Source: Nitrososphaeria archaeon (GTDB lineage Archaea > Thermoproteota > Nitrososphaeria > Geothermarchaeales > JDFR-13). Taken from it: DNA of 38,951 nt. The stretch lies in NCBI GenBank assembly GCA_027047855.1, contig JALTTZ010000005.1, forward strand, positions 1 to 38,951, in the 5' to 3' direction. Position 1 is the stretch's first letter, and the number at the start of each line of letters is the position of its first letter. The position numbers were made by a program, and so were the translations under genes. The notes under the pieces were generated by a model that made no database searches, had not been told where the DNA came from, and saw nothing but the letters and a program-made list of their open reading frames with translations. Positions 8,332 to 15,547 of the stretch are shown piece by piece.

Positions 8332-9135
8332 CTAGACCACCTTCTGCCTAATCATAACCTTCTCATTAGCAAAGAGAGCTGCCCCAATGGCACCACAATA
8401 CATTGTTAGAGGACTCCGGTTAATCTTCATCTTAAGTAGCTCCTCCAATGCTTTCGCCATACCATCATTTAGGGAAACCCCACCAGTAAAAGTAATTTCA
8501 GGGACTATGCCCACTCGCCTCAACAATCCAATAGATCTGTTCGCTATCGAGAGATGGACACCATATAATATATCCTCTATACTATGACCCCATGCAAGTT
8601 GCTCGAGCACCTCACTCTCAGCAAAGACAGCACAAGTACTACTAATCTTAGTTGGATTCTTCGATGTTAATGAGATTGGCCCAACTTGGCTCAACTCGAG
8701 ACCTAATGCCTTTGCAGCACCCTCAATGAACCTACCCGTACCAGCAGCACACTTATCATTCATAACGAAGTCAATAACTTCCCCTTTCTCATTTATCCTT
8801 ATTGCCTTGGTATCCTGACCGCCCATATCCAAGACTGTACGGGTATTTGGAAAGAGGAAATGAGCTCCCTTAGCATGACAGCTAATCTCAGTCACTTGAG
8901 TGTCACCAAAAGTGATTTTGAACCGGCCATAACCAGTACCTACGACAAATACAACATCCTTCTTAGATACACCAGTCTTACTTAAAACCATCTCGAAGAC
9001 CTTATCGGCAGCCTCATTAATCCTAACACCAGTCATGGTTATGGCAGTCCCAATCAGATTATTCTCATTATCCATCAAAGCCGCCTTCGTATAAGTTGAC
9101 CCAGCATCAATCCCAGCTACATAATATTTGGCCAT
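8332..9135 (-). CDS. bcrA: BcrA/BadF-like ATPase subunit (HgdC family)
   Basis: This is the canonical ATPase partner. It has GIDAGSTYTKAAL as phosphate loop, LDMGGQDTK, NDKCAAGTGRF and SSTCAVFAESEV with the two [4Fe-4S] cysteines, and TGGVSLNDGM near the adenosine site. The ORF track start (9213) reads into the bcrB 3-prime end. The ATG at 9135 follows GGTGGAGG by a good distance and sits one base after the bcrB stop (TGA-T-ATG), giving 267 aa. This lacks the long N-terminal part of Thauera BcrA (recalled as about 436 aa) and is closer to HgdC or Bzd-type ATPases in length. It would pair with the BcrD-like subunit to form the electron-activation module. Confidence 0.82.
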   Translation of the reverse strand: MAKYYVAGIDAGSTYTKAALMDNENNLIGTAITMTGVRINEAADKVFEMVLSKTGVSKKDVVFVVGTGYGRFKITFGDTQVTEISCHAKGAHFLFPNTRTVLDMGGQDTKAIRINEKGEVIDFVMNDKCAAGTGRFIEGAAKALGLELSQVGPISLTSKNPTKISSTCAVFAESEVLEQLAWGHSIEDILYGVHLSIANRSIGLLRRVGIVPEITFTGGVSLNDGMAKALEELLKMKINRSPLTMYCGAIGAALFANEKVMIRQKVV

Positions 9136-9136
9136 A

Positions 9137-10426
9137 TCAAACCTCCACCCCCTTCCTAATAGACAACTCCTCAAAAAATGCATCAATCCGATTTCGTAGT
9201 TGTGCCTCGGCATAGTATCTCGGATCTACATGATCCGAGTCGATCAGTAGGGCAGGAATATCCTTCTCCTTAACGAAATATTCCCTTAAGTCACCATGCC
9301 CCATCGAGAAGCTCCTGCAACTCTTAATAGAATGAATAACAACACCATCCGCCTTATATTCCCTAACATACTGCTCCAATAACTTTAACCTATAAATCAT
9401 ATTCCAGTTACAATATGCATGAATCATATACTCTGCTAGAGACTCGATAGGTTTCTCAGGATTTAGTTTAAAAGCCCCCACATCCACCAAGCCAGCGACT
9501 TTAGGATAAGTAGAAGCTACCGCCCTCGCATTCCACCTCTTGAACAATCCCCAGAACCTCCTAAAGAAAGGATAATTAGGTACACCTTCAAACACGATCC
9601 TGAAATCTTCACGTTCAGTGGGCCCTACACCCGCCTCATACCTCCTTCGTAGCTCATCAACAAGGAACTTATAGAACTCCACAGCTTCAGGAGTCCCTCT
9701 AAGTAAAGTAATTACGGACATGTAGTAAATGGCCTCGAAATATGCATCTATAGGTGATGGAACCAACTTACCCATATGGAGAGCCTCTCTCCAATACCTC
9801 CAAGCCTCTCTAGAATAGTATACAATCTCCTTTAGACGCTCCTCATCAAACCTTTTGCCGCTAATCTCCTCCAACTTTGGAATAACAACATCCTCCAACT
9901 GACGCGTTACATAGATGATGTCATGATTATATACATGTCCATTGAAGTCTCTATAATACGGTACATCCACAGTAATAACGGGTGTTTTAAAGATGTATTT
10001 GAGTTGTTCCCACCAATGAATATATACTTGGCACCCCGAGTAGCCTAAGAACAATATATCAGGTTTAGGAATCTTGCCAATTACGGTATCACCACCCTTA
10101 AGTAATGCTCCAATACCCATCTTAACATACCCACAGCAATCTGTTGAATATCCAAACTCCTCCGCGGCCCCGATCAACTCCGGAGCCCCACCCTTATATG
10201 AAATTTGGAGACTAGTAACTTCAGGATAAACCGGTACTATATCAAAAACCATTAACAACTCGATTGGATTAGCCATAACATAGGCATAAGCAACCTTAGC
10301 CCCATTCTTAATGGCCTCATACATATTGGCATAATATTCCTTGACAAGCCTAGCCTGGTACCTTCTAGCTTGATCAAACTCCTTGAAATCCAATTTTCCA
10401 CCAGCCGCTTGCGTGGAGGCTGTCAT
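9137..10426 (-). CDS. bcrB: Benzoyl-CoA reductase subunit B-like (HgdA/HgdB fold)
   Basis: This is the larger catalytic subunit of the ATP-dependent benzoyl-CoA reductase family, first gene of the operon. At 429 aa it agrees with recalled BcrB sizes. Visible family features are NPIELLMVFDIVPVYPE near the N-terminus and cysteines in STDCCGY (97 and 98), YSGCQVY (132) and IKSCRSFSMG (370), candidates for cluster ligation. The start ATG has GGTGGT five bases upstream. The pairing with bcrC, two ATPases and an aryl-CoA ligase supports reductive dearomatisation of benzoyl-CoA or a ring-substituted analogue. No ferredoxin gene lies in the window, so the electron donor is unknown. Confidence 0.8.
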   Translation of the reverse strand: MTASTQAAGGKLDFKEFDQARRYQARLVKEYYANMYEAIKNGAKVAYAYVMANPIELLMVFDIVPVYPEVTSLQISYKGGAPELIGAAEEFGYSTDCCGYVKMGIGALLKGGDTVIGKIPKPDILFLGYSGCQVYIHWWEQLKYIFKTPVITVDVPYYRDFNGHVYNHDIIYVTRQLEDVVIPKLEEISGKRFDEERLKEIVYYSREAWRYWREALHMGKLVPSPIDAYFEAIYYMSVITLLRGTPEAVEFYKFLVDELRRRYEAGVGPTEREDFRIVFEGVPNYPFFRRFWGLFKRWNARAVASTYPKVAGLVDVGAFKLNPEKPIESLAEYMIHAYCNWNMIYRLKLLEQYVREYKADGVVIHSIKSCRSFSMGHGDLREYFVKEKDIPALLIDSDHVDPRYYAEAQLRNRIDAFFEELSIRKGVEV

Positions 10427-10539
10427 TAGACCACCAATTAATATAATTTTTTGGCTATCTATATAAATTTTTGACTAAATATATAATTAGAGACAATCCC
10501 ATAAAATCGTAGATAATAATTATTCTTTTATATATATTA
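10427..10539. promoter_or_regulatory. Divergent promoter region bcrB / AbrB-PhoU gene
   Basis: This 113-bp AT-rich intergenic region serves both directions. For bcrB, TATA-like strings lie at about 10459-10469 (AATTTATATAG, minus strand) and about 10473-10485. GACTAAAT (10473-10480), the reverse complement of ATTTAGTC, sits at the edge of the latter. For the + gene, TTTTATATATATT (about 10527-10539) would suit a start at 10567, and ATAAAAT (about 10501) a start at 10540. Confidence 0.5.
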
Positions 10540-11598
10540 ATGATGATTGGGAATAATTTATATGGCATGGGTCGTATAATTCCCGAGAAACCAGGTATAA
10601 GAAATTTGCAATCAATAAAGAAAGGAAGCTATATATTGACTGTCCCCAAGTGGTGGGTCGAGAAACACGGTTTGGAAAAAGGCTCCAAATTACTCCTAAA
10701 TGAAGATGGGTACTCCCTCCGGATATACCCTCTAGAGAACATCAAGAAAGAAAGGAGTGTCGAGCTCGATTTCGATAAAATTGGTGACATGAAGATTTTA
10801 AGATACATGATTTTGACATATTATATGCAGGGAGTTAACAGAGTATCTATTAAGCTGGGAAAGAATGTCGATTATAAGGCAAAGCAACTAATGAGGGATA
10901 TGCGCCTAGATATGCCTGGCAGTGAAATAGTAAGGGACGACTCAGAGTATCTGATCTACCAGATACCAAGCAACGTATACCCCGAATCCCTCGATGAGAT
11001 GATGATACAACTTCATGATCTGGCTGTTACGGCTCATAAAGAATCAATAGAATCAATACTAAATGGCGACTTGAGCTTAGCCATGGATGTAGTCAATAGG
11101 GAAAGTGAAATGCTAAGAATATATCGTAAGCTAATAAGAAACATTACCCTATGCAGCATAAACCCGGCCATAGCGGAAGAAAAGGGAATAAAGAGCACAA
11201 GGGAATTATTATCATATGTATTGGCTTCAAGAGATCTAAATAGGATAGTCTATCACAGCATATACATATCACGCCATTATCTAAGTCTCGGAGACAACCA
11301 CATAGATGTTAAACTAAAGAAAATGATCAAGAACGCCTCCGACAAATCTATAGAGATGCAGAAATTAGCGGTAGAGTCGTTTATAAATAAGGATCTTGAG
11401 AGAGTATTCAAGGTAACAACTATAATGCCTAAAATCAGGGAGATAGAGGACGAATTAGATAGATTGGTAATAAAGACTGTAAGTGATGTAGATAAGGCAT
11501 ATAAACTTATGATGATAGGCCGAGAAATAAGAAGAATAGCTGGATTCAGCGTGGCAATAGCAGATGCAGCTGCCAACAGAATTCTATATATAGAGTAA
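10540..11598 (+). CDS. AbrB-PhoU domain protein, possible regulator
   Basis: An N-terminal SpoVT/AbrB-like DNA-binding domain (about residues 18-65, LQSIKKGSYILTVPKWWVEKHGLEKG) is followed by a long helical region of PhoU type (about 150-350, with RELLSYVLASRDLNRI and VTTIMPKIREIEDELD). Such fusions are widespread in archaea and are often annotated as phosphate-uptake regulators. No pst transporter is here. The gene diverges from the benzoyl-CoA-reductase operon, so it may regulate that operon instead; this is inference. The ATG at 10540 has no ribosome-binding site. ATG 10567 lies the right distance from TTTTATATATATT for a leaderless start and is a serious alternative. Confidence 0.72.
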   Translation: MMIGNNLYGMGRIIPEKPGIRNLQSIKKGSYILTVPKWWVEKHGLEKGSKLLLNEDGYSLRIYPLENIKKERSVELDFDKIGDMKILRYMILTYYMQGVNRVSIKLGKNVDYKAKQLMRDMRLDMPGSEIVRDDSEYLIYQIPSNVYPESLDEMMIQLHDLAVTAHKESIESILNGDLSLAMDVVNRESEMLRIYRKLIRNITLCSINPAIAEEKGIKSTRELLSYVLASRDLNRIVYHSIYISRHYLSLGDNHIDVKLKKMIKNASDKSIEMQKLAVESFINKDLERVFKVTTIMPKIREIEDELDRLVIKTVSDVDKAYKLMMIGREIRRIAGFSVAIADAAANRILYIE

Positions 11599-11608
11599 GA
11601 ATATGCTA

Positions 11609-11896
11609 TCAACCCCCAGCAACGGGAGGAATAAAATATATCCTGTCGCCCTCTCTCAATGTATAGTCGAGATCTCTAACCTGTTTATTATTCACCATAA
11701 TAACCACATCTAGATCAAGATTTCCACCCGCATCGGCATAATTCTCTCTGAACTCCGGATACTTACTAATCATCAGATCCACAAGATCCATAAGTTTACT
11801 ACCCTCAGCCAAATCAATCTCCATATAGTCTTTAAAGATAGGGAAAGCTTTTACGAATATCTTTATACCTCGTCCACCTCCACTACTTCTTAACAT
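11609..11896 (-). CDS. MoaD/ThiS-family ubiquitin-like sulfur carrier
   Basis: This small beta-grasp protein ends in VAGG, the C-terminal diglycine that is adenylated and thiocarboxylated in MoaD, ThiS and archaeal SAMP proteins. The fold begins at IKIFVKAFPIFKDY, with the typical acidic stretch ILREGDRIYFIPP-like ending (YTLREGDRIYFIPPVAGG). The ORF track starts at 11977, inside the upstream gene. The ATG at 11896 gives about 95 aa and overlaps the upstream stop by 14 bp, so it is probably translationally coupled. In archaea such genes often accompany molybdenum/tungsten enzymes or tRNA thiolation. No such enzyme is in this window, so the client is unknown. Its place beside the aromatic genes may be meaningful. 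Confidence 0.75.
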   Translation of the reverse strand: MLRSSGGGRGIKIFVKAFPIFKDYMEIDLAEGSKLMDLVDLMISKYPEFRENYADAGGNLDLDVVIMVNNKQVRDLDYTLREGDRIYFIPPVAGG

Positions 11897-12089
11897 AGAC
11901 GACGAAACATTCATTACATATCTTAACTGCACATGATGCACATTCTTCTTTAAACTCGCTAGGGTCAGGTCTCTCAAACTTAACTTGATAACCTAACGAC
12001 TCGTATAGTTCTCTAATTTCCTCCATACGCTCGGGGGAGACCGTAAACATACGTTTCCAGTCAGTTTTTTCACCGACCCTAGTCTCCAT
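11883..12089 (-). CDS. Small CxxC-x4-CxxC protein, function unknown
   Basis: This is a 68-aa protein not recognised by name. Its N-terminal half is helical and charged (WKRMFTVSPERMEEIRELYESLGYQVKFE). The C-terminus has four cysteines at 50, 53, 58 and 61 in CASCAVKICNEC, a CxxC-x4-CxxC arrangement able to bind zinc or a small iron-sulfur centre, followed by only seven residues. It overlaps the MoaD-like gene downstream, so the two are probably a functional pair. The promoter is shared back-to-back with the CoA-transferase-like operon. A role as metal or sulfur-handling helper is possible but unproven. Confidence 0.65.
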   Translation of the reverse strand: METRVGEKTDWKRMFTVSPERMEEIRELYESLGYQVKFERPDPSEFKEECASCAVKICNECFVVYVKK

Positions 12090-12210
12090 ATCTATCCACT
12101 ATCTATATAAATTGAGTCTAAGATATATAAATTCTTTCCAAATATTATAACTTATAAAGACCCAAAATTTGTATATTTAGGCACTTAATCCATATATTTA
12201 AGGTGATTAG
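12090..12210. promoter_or_regulatory. Divergent promoter, CxxC protein / ipdAB-like operon
   Basis: This is a 121-bp AT-rich region. On the + side ATTTAGGCACTTAAT (12175-12189) resembles the paaK dyad ATTTAGGGTCTAAAT and lies at a TATA-like GTATATTTA, ahead of the site AAGGTGAT and the ATG at 12211. On the minus side TATA-like ATTTATATAG and ATTTATATATC precede the 68-aa gene, with TTAGACTC nearby. No other gene is visible here. Confidence 0.45.
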
Positions 12211-13080
12211 ATGAGATCAAAGCTTCTCTCACTAGATGAAGTCTTCGAAGAATTCCTAACGGATGGAATGGATGTAGCCTTAGGCGGGGCATTAACATAT
12301 AATACACCTTCGGTGATAGCCAGGGAAATTATAAATAGAGACATAGGCGGACTAACTCTATATTCATTCATGGGCACATACCCAGTAGATTTATTAGCAG
12401 GCGCAGGTAAGTTAAGCAAAGTAATGGCTCCATTCATTACATTCGCTGAGATGGGGTTAGCCCCTTCATTTCGAAGGAAAGTAGAAGAGGGCTCATTAGA
12501 AGTGGTTGAAATAGATGAAGTCTTCTGGGGCTTCGGATTGAAAGCGGGTGCAGCATCATTACCATTCATCCCGCTAGCACATGGCTATGATAATGATCTA
12601 CCGAGGGTAAATCCACTATACAAAAAGGTTACCAGTCCATACGATGGAAAAACATATATCACAATCCCACCCATAAAGCCGAGCCTGTCAATAATTCATG
12701 TTCAGTATGCAGATGAATATGGAAATGGGATACATTTAGGGAATGTCGCTACCGATATGATGCTTGCAAAGGCATCCCATAAAGTCATCTTGACATGTGA
12801 CAAACTCATAAGTCATGAGGAAATCCGGAAGAGGAATAAAGAAGTTAGCATACCAGGTTTTCTTGTAGAGGGAGTTATAGAAATAGATTTTGCATGCCAC
12901 CCTCTAGGAAGTGATGGACTATACGTGAGAGATGAAGAACACTTAAGAATGTATGCGAAGATGGCCAGGAGTGAAGATGGATTTAACGAATACTTAAAGA
13001 ACTATGTCCTCGGAAAGACGCATCGAGAGTATCTTGATAAAATTGGTCGAGAGAAGTTAGATAACCTCAGAATCGGGTGA
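12211..13080 (+). CDS. CoA-transferase-fold alpha subunit, IpdA/GctA-like
   Basis: This is a family I CoA-transferase-like alpha subunit of 289 aa, with the family start (SLDEVFEEFLTDGMDVALGG) and core segment KPSLSIIHVQYADEYGNGIHLG. It pairs with the next gene. Classical relatives are glutaconate CoA-transferase GctA and the actinobacterial ring-cleaving hydrolase IpdA. Sizes of both subunits here match IpdA and IpdB as recalled. Acidic residues around EIDEVFWGF (E100, D102, E103) lie near where, from memory, IpdA has its essential glutamate (about 105). A ribosome-binding AAGGTGAT precedes the ATG. In this locus it might open a ring or move CoA. The beta subunit points to hydrolysis. Confidence 0.75.
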   Translation: MRSKLLSLDEVFEEFLTDGMDVALGGALTYNTPSVIAREIINRDIGGLTLYSFMGTYPVDLLAGAGKLSKVMAPFITFAEMGLAPSFRRKVEEGSLEVVEIDEVFWGFGLKAGAASLPFIPLAHGYDNDLPRVNPLYKKVTSPYDGKTYITIPPIKPSLSIIHVQYADEYGNGIHLGNVATDMMLAKASHKVILTCDKLISHEEIRKRNKEVSIPGFLVEGVIEIDFACHPLGSDGLYVRDEEHLRMYAKMARSEDGFNEYLKNYVLGKTHREYLDKIGREKLDNLRIG

Positions 13081-13085
13081 TTAGT

Positions 13086-13832
13086 ATGGAAAGAGAGTAT
13101 TCAACATCGGAATTAATGGCATGTGTATTTAGTAGGGAGATAAAGGATGGTTGGCTTACAATAGTTGGAAATGCTTCATGGGTGCCTTTAGCGTCCCTTA
13201 TGTTGGCTAAAGAACTATATGCACCTAACATAACTATACTGAGCCTAGGTTATGCAGTCAATCCAGTAGGAAAAATACCATGGGACATGGGCGACTATAT
13301 GATTTATAAAGATATATGCGATGCCTTCATAACATTTGAAGACGTATTCGACTTGGAGGAGAGTGGGAAGATTGACCTCTTCTTCGCCGGGGGCATGCAG
13401 ATAGACCCTTATGGAGGGCTCAATCTTGTCTGTATAGGGGACTGGAAAAAACCAAAGGTTAGGGGCCCAGGAACCATTGGATTGGGATATCTACCTAGGG
13501 CGAAAAACGTATATTTGTGGACCCACTCACACAACAGACGTGTATTCGTTGAGAAACTCGATTTCTACTCATACAGAGGCCATAAAGGACTAAAGCCTTT
13601 CAACGGCCCTCAACTCGTAGTGACCAATCTATGCGTTATGGATTTCAATGAAGAGGGGCGTATGAGACTAAAGAGTGTACATCCAGGAGTCACTGTAGAA
13701 CAAATAATCGAGAATACGGGCTTTGAAATAGATATACCCCCTGACGTTCCAGAGACCCAGCCACCAACTCCTGGAGAGTTAAGGATACTGAGAGCCAACG
13801 ATAAATTAGGGATACTCAGGAAACTAGGGTGA
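13086..13832 (+). CDS. CoA-transferase-fold beta subunit lacking catalytic Glu, IpdB/GctB-like
   Basis: This is the beta partner of the preceding gene, showing FAGGMQIDPYGGLNL, IGDWKKPKVRGPG and the C-terminal HPGVTVEQIIENTGFEIDIP of the GctB family. In true transferases a glutamate in an ESG-type motif forms the CoA thioester intermediate. The aligned stretch here reads TILSLGYAVN, with serine where glutamate is expected, judged by eye against remembered GctB sequence. That loss is a hallmark of IpdB-type hydrolases. The ORF opens at GTG 13077 inside the previous gene. ATG 13086 with GGTGAT five bases ahead is preferred (248 aa). Alpha, beta and the enoyl-CoA hydratase form one transcript. 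Confidence 0.75.
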   Translation: MEREYSTSELMACVFSREIKDGWLTIVGNASWVPLASLMLAKELYAPNITILSLGYAVNPVGKIPWDMGDYMIYKDICDAFITFEDVFDLEESGKIDLFFAGGMQIDPYGGLNLVCIGDWKKPKVRGPGTIGLGYLPRAKNVYLWTHSHNRRVFVEKLDFYSYRGHKGLKPFNGPQLVVTNLCVMDFNEEGRMRLKSVHPGVTVEQIIENTGFEIDIPPDVPETQPPTPGELRILRANDKLGILRKLG

Positions 13833-13841
13833 GTACAGGGG

Positions 13842-14624
13842 ATGCCGGGCAAAGTATTGTATGAAGTCAAAGATCAAGTTGCGTATATTACGTTAAGTAA
13901 TCCGGGTAAATATAATGCATTGGACATAGAGATGAGGAGACAATTAATCGAGATGCTTGATAAAGCCGAGAAAGATAACGATGTGAGAGTCATAGTTATC
14001 AGAGGAGAAGGGGAAAACTTCTCTGCGGGCGCCGACCTTAACTACTTCCTCAACATATCGATTGAGGAACTCGACCAATTCATCAAACAATATGGAACAA
14101 CAACCATAGGCCTCAAAATCAGAGATATTCCAAAACCAGTAATAGCACTAGTTAAAGGATATTGTATAGGGGGAGGCTTCGAATTAGTACAATACTGCGA
14201 TATAGTAATAGCCTCAGAAAAAGCCGTATTTGGTCAGCCCGAACTAAAAGTAGGGCTCATACCGGGGGGCGGCGGCACACAAAACCTACCCAGATTAATC
14301 GGTGACAAGAAAGCTAGGGAGATGATATATACTGGAAGCTTCGTCTCCGCCGAGGAAATGGCGAGAGCCGGGTTGGTCAACCACGTCGTCAAGGAAGAGG
14401 AACTATATGAAAAGTTGAATCAGATAGTGAAAAAGATTCTTTCTAAAAGCCCCATACACATCGCAATTGCGAAACAAGCAATAAACTATACCCTTGAGGC
14501 ACCCATCTCAACAGGACTTAGGGTGGAGACCGAACTTTTCAAACAAATTTTCGAGACAGAGGACACCCGAGAAGGCATAAAGGCGTTCCTTGAAAAAAGA
14601 AAACCTAAATGGAAAGGTAAATAG
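13842..14624 (+). CDS. Enoyl-CoA hydratase/isomerase family (crotonase)
   Basis: This is a 260-aa crotonase-fold enzyme. The oxyanion-hole region GENFSAGADLNYF and the segment IGGGFELVQYCDIVIASE followed by FGQPELKVGLIPGGGGTQ are intact. The two catalytic glutamates of hydratases (in GFELVQYCD and GQPELKVG) are both present, so water addition to an enoyl-CoA is likely. In this setting it could act as cyclohexa-1,5-diene-1-carbonyl-CoA hydratase (Dch/BamR-like), in ordinary beta-oxidation, or with an IpdAB-like pair as EchA20 does. It is shorter than BamA (recalled as near 370 aa), so it is not that ring hydrolase. ACAGGGG precedes the ATG, 9 bp after the upstream stop. Confidence 0.85.
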   Translation: MPGKVLYEVKDQVAYITLSNPGKYNALDIEMRRQLIEMLDKAEKDNDVRVIVIRGEGENFSAGADLNYFLNISIEELDQFIKQYGTTTIGLKIRDIPKPVIALVKGYCIGGGFELVQYCDIVIASEKAVFGQPELKVGLIPGGGGTQNLPRLIGDKKAREMIYTGSFVSAEEMARAGLVNHVVKEEELYEKLNQIVKKILSKSPIHIAIAKQAINYTLEAPISTGLRVETELFKQIFETEDTREGIKAFLEKRKPKWKGK

Positions 14625-14626
14625 TA

Positions 14627-15547
14627 ATGAACTATGAAAAACTAAAAAGCCGTATCCAAAATCAAGTATTAATCTATATTTTTCTCGCATATAGTTTAGG
14701 ATTTTTAGTAGACCTGATTTTTTACATATCAGGGCTCAGTTTTAAGGGTACTACCCCCCAAGAATACGTAACCATTACTTTGGCATGGGGATTCCTCCGA
14801 ATGTATACACCATTAACAGCCACATATCTGTCGCTGAGAAAAGAAGAAATAAAGTTTATAGGGTGGTTGAAATCTAGGACGCAAATAAACCTAAGGAACA
14901 TAACGGCATTCATTCTAAGTCCGTCTCTAGTACTATTATCTCTAGGGATCTACCTAATTATATACAGCTTCTTCGGAGTTATTCCATCAGAACTACCACT
15001 CCCAATAACCAGTGAACTCAAAGATCTTCCTCAGAGTGTTATTATTATGATTATTCTTGTAAATGGTTATATAGCGAGCATTACGATAAACGCATTTTAC
15101 GCCTTTGGAGAGGAGGTGGGCTGGAGAGGATTCCTCCAAGAAAAATTGGCAGAGAGATTCGACAACTTAGTGGCTCTGATACTAACGGGAATCATATGGG
15201 GTGGATGGCATTTTCCAGCCATGTTTATTTTGAGATATAATAATTTTGATATAAGTAGAATGGGGACCGTACAAATGGTATACAGCTTATTAGTGTATAC
15301 ACTATTTACAACAGTCGTTAGTATATTGATAGGATATATTTACTGGACCAATAGAAACATATTAATTGCATCGGGAATACATGGAGCGTTAAATGCATAC
15401 TGGGGGCTAACTAAAATCATCGCCCTAGAAGACCAAGTAGTATATACCGATACATCATCATTAATTGCATTACTAATAGTAGCTTGCATTACATATATCA
15501 TATACAAATGGGGAATAAAAAGAGATAGGGAGGGATCATTTATTTAA
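14627..15547 (+). CDS. CPBP-family intramembrane metalloprotease
   Basis: This is a polytopic membrane protein of 306 aa with about eight hydrophobic segments. It has the CPBP (CAAX protease and bacteriocin-processing/Abi) motifs: GEEVGWRGFLQE (EExxxxR), GIIWGGWHFPAM with a metal-binding histidine, and SGIHGALNAYWG. It begins two bases after the crotonase stop and may be co-transcribed, but nothing links it functionally to aromatic metabolism. Its 3-prime end overlaps the convergent norB by 12 bp. The natural substrates of archaeal CPBP proteins are mostly unknown. Confidence 0.82.
   Translation: MNYEKLKSRIQNQVLIYIFLAYSLGFLVDLIFYISGLSFKGTTPQEYVTITLAWGFLRMYTPLTATYLSLRKEEIKFIGWLKSRTQINLRNITAFILSPSLVLLSLGIYLIIYSFFGVIPSELPLPITSELKDLPQSVIIMIILVNGYIASITINAFYAFGEEVGWRGFLQEKLAERFDNLVALILTGIIWGGWHFPAMFILRYNNFDISRMGTVQMVYSLLVYTLFTTVVSILIGYIYWTNRNILIASGIHGALNAYWGLTKIIALEDQVVYTDTSSLIALLIVACITYIIYKWGIKRDREGSFI

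Noticed and set aside
12146-12157. TATAACTTATA palindrome between the CxxC protein and ipdA-like genes as the same operator
   Set aside because: It has a one-base spacer instead of three and is probably part of the AT-rich promoter background.
12211-13832. Plain glutaconate CoA-transferase (GctAB)
   Set aside because: The expected catalytic glutamate motif in the beta subunit reads SLG instead of ESG, so a transferase label is not safe.
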